In this document: positions 56,701 through 64,000 of the stretch, in pieces
How positions within the stretch are numbered: the first letter of the stretch is position 1
Layout: the number at the start of each line of letters is the position of its first letter
DNA from: Polychytrium aggregatum
Taxonomy: Eukaryota; Chytridiomycota; Chytridiomycetes; Polychytriales
Length of the DNA: 64,000 nt
NCBI RefSeq assembly: GCF_025602895.1
Contig: NW_026516220.1
Span: forward strand, 434,001 to 498,000
Reading direction: 5' to 3'
Notes under the pieces: generated by a model
What the model was told of the DNA's origin: nothing
Seen by the model: only the letters and a program-made list of their open reading frames with translations
Database searches by the model: none
Translations under genes and position numbers: made by a program

Positions 56701-59700
56701 TCACGATGAAGCAACGGCCTCCTGCGAGCGGGGCTGGCTGCTGGCCTTCTTGCCGTCGCCATAGAACGAGAGGCATTCGATGTAGTCCTTGATCAGCGAT
56801 CCGATCTGGTGCGCCTCCGTTGTCTGGAATACATACTTTTCGCCTGCGTGGAGCAAGTTGCAAGTTCTCGTCAGTGCCCCGCTCAGCAGCGTCTCCTGAT
56901 CATCATTCCATCGTCGCTGGGTGCTCACCTGCGCCAGACTTGTTGTCCATAACAAAGAGCATTCTGTCGTCCGATGGGCTGTAGCTCACGATCTTCTTGA
57001 ACTCATATGTCGCCAAAGGAACCTGTTCAAGAGCACCATCAGTTGGACATAGAGTGCCATGTTCAGCAACGCCAGCCTGGGGCCATCGAGACTCCACGAG
57101 CGTACACCCGCCTCGACCCCGACCATTTTCGCTCCTGTACCGCCGGCAACCGACCTTTTCGTGCTTTGGAAGGATGTGCACACCTCCCTTGTTGACCGCT
57201 AGCCAGCATCCACTTGGCAATTGGTTGGTGTATGATTGCTGACGACAACGAGTGCATGCCCAAATGTTAGCTCTCCACATGGGTCCATGTCATCGTCCAA
57301 GCGCCCGTGTGCGCAATTGCTTACCGTGACATCAAAAACGGCACTGCCAAACAGTGCCCACGAGCGAACAAAGTCCATAAGCAGACCAAGTGCCTCGGTG
57401 CGAGATAGCCCCGCAAGAGCTGCATGTTTGAGAGCGATACGCTCGGTCATATCTTGCTCTCTGAGCCGAGCTGGGACGTGAGCTTCGATCAGCGGCCAGT
57501 AGCTGATGGCCTGCTGCGTGCTCTGGCTATCGCCGTAGAGGGCCTGAGCCTGCATGGCAACAACCTCGGCCGCCTCCTGGACGGTAATGGGGAACACATC
57601 CCGGCGAATGTCTTCGGATGCCTGAACCAGACACCAGCAGATGCCGTGTGCGAGGCCAAGGGTGACAACATCCCCGGTTGACAGCGTTAGCCACCGGAAG
57701 TGAGATCGAGTCGCACAGCCCTGTTTGAATGGTTACCTGGTACATGAGCAGCTGCTCCTCGAACTCTGTGACGACATGTCCGGGCGGGTCCACAAATACT
57801 CGTTTCTTGAAGATGAGACGGACGCGGTCCCGCTCCCCGCCGGCCTTGCGGCCCGTCTTCTCCCAATTATAGAGAATGTCGGCCATCTTCTCGTCTCCGC
57901 GCAAGCTGCGCTCTGTGAACATTGGTGCAGATCCATCGGATCGAAGCCGTGATGCGAATTTCACCAGCCGGGCTTGTCAGTACTCGCATCCAGTGACTCG
58001 GGGTGTCACTTTGGTTGGCTTACACTGACACGCATAATCATCAATGGCTGTCCAACGCAAAGCTCACCTGTTCCGGCATATTCTTCATAAATCGAGAAGC
58101 CAGTGGCATTCTTCAGCTTGATTTTTTCGACCAGTCCCGCTATTGTACGTGAATCTGGGTCAATGATGGCGCAGCAGATGATGCAACCGGTAGATCCACT
58201 GAGCCCGAACACCGCTAGAAGCCTGGATGCATATCACGCTCGGCCTATTGGGTTCGGCATATCGTCGTGCTCACCAAACATTTGCTGCATCGTGTCGACA
58301 GAGCCAACAGGAAGAGCGCGGAACTGTCCATCGAGGAAGTAGATGCGGATCCTCAGCGGGGCCATTCTCTAAGAAGCGGAATCGAAGCGCCGCGGTTCTG
58401 GGTAAGCAAGCGTGAAAGTGGACCCATGGAGCTTGGCCGTCAGAATCGAATGCAATGCAGGCAAAAGCTACGTGTACCTCCGACGACTGCATCTCTTCGA
58501 GTGACGGGGGGCATCTTCTTGGACCTTTGTGGGTTTCAGCCCAAAGTTTGATTGTCAGACGATCAAACCGTCATTTTACCAGTGCGGGCAATCATCGTGG
58601 TCGTCAATGCCCAGCAATTCCAGTCTCAATCCAGATTGGCTCACCGGCAGAGGCCGTCCTGAGCACCGTCTTGAGACAGTGCTTGGCATATTCAGACTCG
58701 TTGGACTTGGTGCCTTTGTCCTTGGACTCGGCAAACGAATACCGACGGAGATGTGCTTTCAGATACTCGAACACCTCGGGGACAGTTGGAGCGGCAACGC
58801 CTGTGACCACGGCCATCAGTTTCCAGAATGCCAAGGTGTGTTGCTGGTCGAGGTCGATATGGTTGGTGGTTTGCTTGATCAGCTGCAGATACAGCTCATT
58901 GATCAGGATGGGCGTATCCAGGCAGTTTTCGATAATCGACTGGATAGTTTCTGCCACGGGGGCGCGCTGGTTCTCGGATGGGTCTACGGCAACCTTTAGA
59001 CCGCCATATTGCAAGATGGCTGGATATGAAGATGATTCCGCGACAGATCAGCGTGTGCGATCATCCTCGGACCGTTCCACGATACGAGTCCCTCCGTTGA
59101 TAGACCAGCCAGCCTTCAGCTATCACCGCTCGATACTCGGTGTCCTGTTGCATGTCAACTCCAGCTCGAACATTCCGTGCACACAGTTACCTGTGTTGAC
59201 CATGAGTGCCCATTCGTCATCAACCTCCTTGAAGGTACTCAAGGCCGAAATGATTTTGTGCTGTCCGATCGAAAGGATGTCGGTACATCAGAGTCGTAGT
59301 CAGGGTCAGTAGCGAATTGTGATGCATTCCAGACATATGCCCGGCGTAGTAGCACCGCATTCTCAGATGCTATCAGATCCCAAGGTCTTGATATCGAGCG
59401 CCCGTTGGCGCCAGCTCACCCACCTTGCTGCATTCCCATTCCTGAACAGCATACTCCGAGGTCTCGGCCGCATTTTTAGCTTGAATGCCCAGGTTCTCCA
59501 TCGACTTTGTCACTCGTTTTTCTTCCGGCTTGGTGTTTGCCTGGCTCGGTTCGTCTCGCAGGGCATCCGAAGATGCAAATCGCACCAACCCTTCAGCACC
59601 GCCACATACGCTGCTAGAGCGAGAGTCAGATCGCATGTTGATCGACATGCGCGAGGACATGCGTTTCTCCTTCTTGAGCATCTTGGTGAGGTTCTTGAGG

Positions 59701-62700
59701 CTGGCCTTGCTTCCGTGGCGACTCAGGATGGACATGGTCTCCGATTTGTCCGTGCGCTTCATGATCTTTCGCGCCAGGAGGGTTGCGCGGGCCGCCTCGA
59801 TGTCCTTGAGCAACGACTTGAGACTAAGCTCGACCTTGACCTCGATTTTCTGCAAAGCGATATAAACAAGCCATGGCACCAAACATAAGCCGCAGTGTTT
59901 GGCTTGCAGGATCTGGCTTGACGCAGTCGCTGGACACCACACGAGCAGTCTCGGCCTGAAGAGCCAGAAGAAGCATCGGCTGCGGCCATGGCTGAGTCGC
60001 CAGGTCAACAGAACTCACTCGACCGCCCGCTCGGCACTGCCTACCTTTTTGGCGATTGTCAGGAGGCTCGTTGGTGCGTACTCGCGAATGAGACCGACAA
60101 TCTCCTCGCTCTGACTTGTGACAAACTTGTACACCTCCAGCGTCTCAGCATCGCCATCCTCCTTGACACGAGTCAGAGATAGTGTCAGCAGATCGCCTTC
60201 CTGGTCAAACCCTTTGATATGCTTGAAATCGAATTGCATCAGGGGCTGCTTGGTCTTGATGTGGATAAAGTCGATTCCCCTGAAAGAGACCGCCAGCTGG
60301 ATGTTTTCGGCGAACGACCAGAATCCCTTGTACTGGGGGGATGTAAATCGCAGTTGGGGTCAGCTCTACTATAAAAGTGTCGGCTTCGAGGCACCATGAA
60401 CGAGTCAAGTTGCTCATGAGTCAAGTTGCTCATGAGTCGAGACGCATGTCTTGCCAAACTTACCCTAACGTTGAAGAACGCTGTGGCAAACGCCCTGAAG
60501 GTCTTGCAGGTCTCCAAAAACAGGACCTTCGCTTGGATCGAGGATGTACCGCGAATCTTCTCATAGTTCGATACGATGCCGTCGATCCACTCGTCGCGCG
60601 GCAGGTTGGCGACCAGTCGCGGGACAATCCACGACTCCACATCGGTGCTGCGAAGGCCAATGTATCCATCCAAGCAGGAAGTCACCGTGAGCAAGCGCAC
60701 ACTTTTGGCACGCCCGTCTCCCACCTCCCGTCTCGCAGGCAACGACCACCCATCGCGGATGATGCTGTGTCTGGAGCGCACATGCACTTGATACCTACAA
60801 CTTGTCTCGAGCGGTCTCTTTGTCGCAATCGCCCATCAGCGCCTGGGCACGACATGCAGCAAGTTGCATGGCCGTCTTTTCGTTGACTGGATACACATCC
60901 TTGGTGTAGTTATCCACGGCCTGACAGTACAGCAAATTATACTCGACCGGATCCAGGATCGGTTCGTTAATGTTCTTGAAGATGCGCTTCTTCAGAACAA
61001 TGTTTGAATCGACATTGAACACTATGTGGCCGGTGAGGACACTGCGCATGAGTTGTGTGACTGCGTTGCTGCTGGAACTGATCGAGACAGCATCCACATC
61101 AGAGTGTAGAGAGGAGACCGACCCTACCTGGCTTCAAACCGGCATCCTCGGAGACCTTCATTTGGAAGACCTTCTTGCTGTCCTTGGACGCCGAGGTACC
61201 CGTCGGTGAAGTGCTCGATGAGCCACCATGTTCCCAGCCGGCCAGAATGTCCATGATATAATCACTGGTTCTGACAGCCCGCTCTGTTTTGGGATAAACA
61301 AACGCTGACCATCAATCAGAGCACACACGGCACTCCGGTTCTCGGCATGAGTCAGCGCGGTATGCAAGCGCTCGCAACAAACTCAAATCATTCGCGACTG
61401 ACCGCTCTTCCAGGAGACTTCATAGAGCGACCATCCTGCAATCTCTTTCAGGTCTATTGTCTTGGCGATTTCCTTGATCACACCCGAGGCAATCTCGGTC
61501 AAAGCAATCTCAATGTTGTGAGACTGCCCGTCGATAAGCTGGATCGAACAGGGAACTGACGTGGCATTCTGTAGAAGTGAGACAGTCATATGGGGCATCC
61601 ATTTGGATCAGAGCTGGGAAGTACTGGAGACGGATAACGTGGCCCAGTTTGGTTGGAACAACACGAAACTGCACTGTCCAGAGAAAGCAAGAGCGATTGA
61701 TGACCAGACTTGCCTTGACGGCGTTGATTTCGATCGAGGAGGGCGAGTATCGGCGCGGTCCGTTCATGAGGCAGTTCTTGACCGATTCGCCGGCCATGAT
61801 GCACAGCTTTCTGATAGTCTTGCTCTCTGTACCCATCGATAGCATATCAGCAACCAGGGGCCAAGGAGAAGGCTGAGCTGCAAAGTTACAGTATGCAGCA
61901 GTAACGACGGCCATGCTTGAGCCACAATCTTCAGCTCGCCTGCTTCGTCCGTGTCCAGACTTACCAGGACCCATGGGAATGTCCTCCAAGCTTCGTTGAA
62001 GAAATGAATTGAGATATTTTGCCAAAGCCTGCACATGGGGAAAGCTAATCAGCATTCCAATCTCCAGGTGCATCAAGAGTGAGCATCATCTCAGCGCGTG
62101 CAAATGTACCTTTGTGGGCGGAAGCGAGGCAGTGGCATGGACCATGGCTCGCCAGCCCAAAGTTTGGATCTGGTCCCAGCTATCCTCAAGAGGTTGGGCA
62201 AGAGAAGGACTGTCCATCAGCCGTGTCCAAAGGAGACATATACGATTCCCCAATGGCAGCAAGTCTGTCGCGGCTCCCCACATCATCCCAAGCATACCCG
62301 GACGGAACTTCCTTTGGCACGGAAACCTGCTTGCAGATCTGCACCAAGATTTCGTCGCGGAGCTCTGGGAACTTGATCCCGTATTCCATGATAGCCTGGA
62401 TCGAGATGGAAAAGTCGTCTTGCTTCTTGCTGGACGGATCGAGGCATTTCAGGAGCACTGGATCAGACGAAGTGACGTGGACGAGGTCAGTCTCCAGAGT
62501 GAAATATGGGCTCATTGGCTCCCTGTTTGGCCAAGTGGATTTCGTTTCGTTTCGTTGGCACTATATAGTGCTACACTGCGCTGTACAGTGCTTCATTCCC
62601 TGGCTCGACTCCACATACGCTTGAAGCACTCGATCGCAGCATTGACGAGCAGATCGCTTCGCTCCGGCATTTTCGTGAGACTCATTTGGATGGGTGTCTG

Positions 62701-64000
62701 CAAGGAGAACGGTGGTCGCCATCGTATGAGTGGGCCTTGAGCGCCATAACGGGACGATGAAAAGATGTGCAACCAGCGATTGGGGGCTGTGTCCGAGCCC
62801 CATCCAACCCATGACGCCGATGCCATTCAGCCCATCATTGATCGGCCCCATCCAATCTGCATGGCATATGTGTTACGGTGGATGTCTCAACCAAACAAAC
62901 CCACTTTGGAGTACTTGAGAAGTTCAGAGAGCTCGATTGGGACCATTTTGATCTTCTTGCTGATCGTCGCAAACGCACTGAGTGGCCTGTAGTGAGTCTG
63001 GAGGCAGGCGGTCATTCAGTGGCGGAATACATGTGGCACTATTCCGCTCAGAGCGTCGCTGTAGCATGCGACATCAACTTTTAGCGTCACGACATCACCA
63101 CTCAGCATCAGACACGCACCTCAAAGTTTTTCTCGGCAAAGATTTCGAGCAGGTAGTCGTCCTGAACCTTTCCTTCGAGGCTGGTGAGCGATCCCTGGAT
63201 AGCATTACACCGAGTCAGCATCCAAATTGCAGAGGGGAAGAGTACTGGCCATGTGCAATATGTCCTCGTTGGCGCCGGAAGCAGTACGTGATGTGCGAGC
63301 GCGGAGGGGGGGTACGTGTGCTCACCATTTCTTCGTTGGCTTTCTTGGCCAGGGGGTTGGACCTCATCTGCTTGGGAGGCGGCGGTGGCGGTGGAGCTAA
63401 AACAATATCAATGGGCTCGGCAGCCGGCGGAGCACCCGACTCGATAGTATCCGCAGCCTGGATGTTGGGCGCAACCTGACTGCCCTTGGACAAGTCCAGC
63501 TGGCTTCCGATCGACTTTGACGACGGTATGGCCTTGACCTGCGCTGGGGGTGGAGCGGGGCGCTTGGGAGGGCTGGTGAAGAGAGAGTCGATTTCCGAGC
63601 TCAGCTCGGCCGCCATCTGAGCCAAAATATCTGCCCCTTGGATCCGCGACTGGGCAAATGCATTGTCGTAGTCGCCAAGGAACGAGAACAAGTTGTCGAG
63701 AGGGGCAGCCTCCTCGGACACTGCTTGAGGTTCGGCTGTTCCAGCGACAGCAGAAGCGGCAGCACCCTCCTTGAGCGCTTCGGGTCGTCCGGCCTTGGCT
63801 ATGTTGGGTGCTTGAGCAGGTTTGGGCGGCACTCCCTCCTTTGCAGCGGGTTGTTTGGAAGTAGCAGCAACTGCAGTCTGGTGCTCCTGAGAAATCAGCA
63901 GAATCAGCGGCCGATGCTGGAGTGCTCTGCATTCGCCTGTATCCTTGACCAAATCACAAGGCCTCTATGCAACGGAATCATCTTTCGCCCCAGCTACAAC
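56701..64000 (-). CDS. MyTH4-FERM myosin heavy chain, tail part (5' end outside window)
   Basis: The 3' part of a large intron-rich gene; the motor domain lies beyond the right edge. The first visible exon (63326-63886) is a Pro/Ala-rich linker with LFSFLGDYDNAFAQSRIQG and a poly-Pro run before KQMRSNPLAKKANEEM. Then comes MyTH4 number one (IMEYGIKFPELRDEILVQIC near 62370). A FERM follows (KKRIFKNINEPILDPVEYNL, WIVPRLVANLPRDEWIDGIV, FWSFAENIQLAVSFRGIDFI). After a basic linker, MyTH4 number two (LDTPILINELYLQLIKQTTN, AFWKLMAVVTGVAAPTVPEV) and a second FERM (GLVEKIKLKNATGFSIYEEY, LIFKKRVFVDPPG, EAAEVVAMQAQALYGD, SGCWLAVNKGGVHILPKHEK, HQIGSLIKDYIECLSFYGDG) complete it. The order MyTH4-FERM-MyTH4-FERM is that of class VII/XXII-type myosins, which act at filopodia and actin-rich protrusions. 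A motor is expected but not seen here. Confidence 0.85.

Overview
This window looks like nuclear DNA of a zoosporic (chytrid-type) fungus. The genes are GC-rich and broken by many short GT-AG introns. They include an axonemal dynein intermediate chain (so the organism makes flagella), a MyTH4-FERM myosin tail, and ordinary fungal housekeeping genes: COP9 subunit 5, RNA polymerase II subunit Rpb7, casein kinase 2 alpha, cytochrome b5 and the splicing factor CWC16/CCDC130. The species cannot be named from this sequence alone. All functional calls come from reading motifs by eye; no database search was run.

Layout, left to right. 0.8-5.4 kb (+): an NRPS-like adenylation-carrier-reductase enzyme. 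5.7-6.9 kb (-): a membrane-anchored glutaminyl-peptide cyclotransferase. 7.3-8.3 kb: a deleted copy of a Fanzor transposon. 8.7-11.9 kb (+): an asparagine-synthetase-domain (ASNSD1-like) protein. 12.4-17.1 kb (+): a large membrane-anchored amidohydrolase (CE9-like). 18.2-19.8 kb (-): a C2H2 zinc-finger regulator. 19.8-23.9 kb: a 4-kb low-complexity, repeat-rich stretch with no gene I can support. 23.9-26.2 kb (+): CSN5. 26.6-28.5 kb (+): CWC16/CCDC130. 29.7-30.8 kb (+): a small unknown protein. 31.6-37.2 kb (+): DNAI3/WDR63. 37.4-37.5 kb: a third, decayed Fanzor scrap. 38.1-38.8 kb (-): a secreted unknown protein. 40.1-41.5 kb (-): Rpb7. 42.0-46.4 kb (+): a Kelch-like receptor with one membrane span and an SH3 domain. 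46.8-50.5 kb: a complete transposon carrying a Fanzor (TnpB-like RNA-guided nuclease homologue) and an IS630/Tc1/mariner DD34E transposase. 50.8-52.9 kb (-): CK2 alpha. 53.4-54.4 kb (-): an unknown protein with a C-terminal membrane segment. 54.9-56.3 kb (-): cytochrome b5. 56.7-64 kb (-): the tail of a MyTH4-FERM myosin whose motor lies beyond the right edge.

The most interesting content is the Fanzor family. One copy is intact (790 codons without interruption, with a candidate omega-RNA region between its stop codon and the transposon end). One copy keeps only the C-terminal nuclease part. One copy is a scrap of about 46 codons. The first two share terminal inverted repeats that start at a TA dinucleotide. 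Together they give a small natural series of an RNA-guided nuclease element at different stages of decay in one locus.
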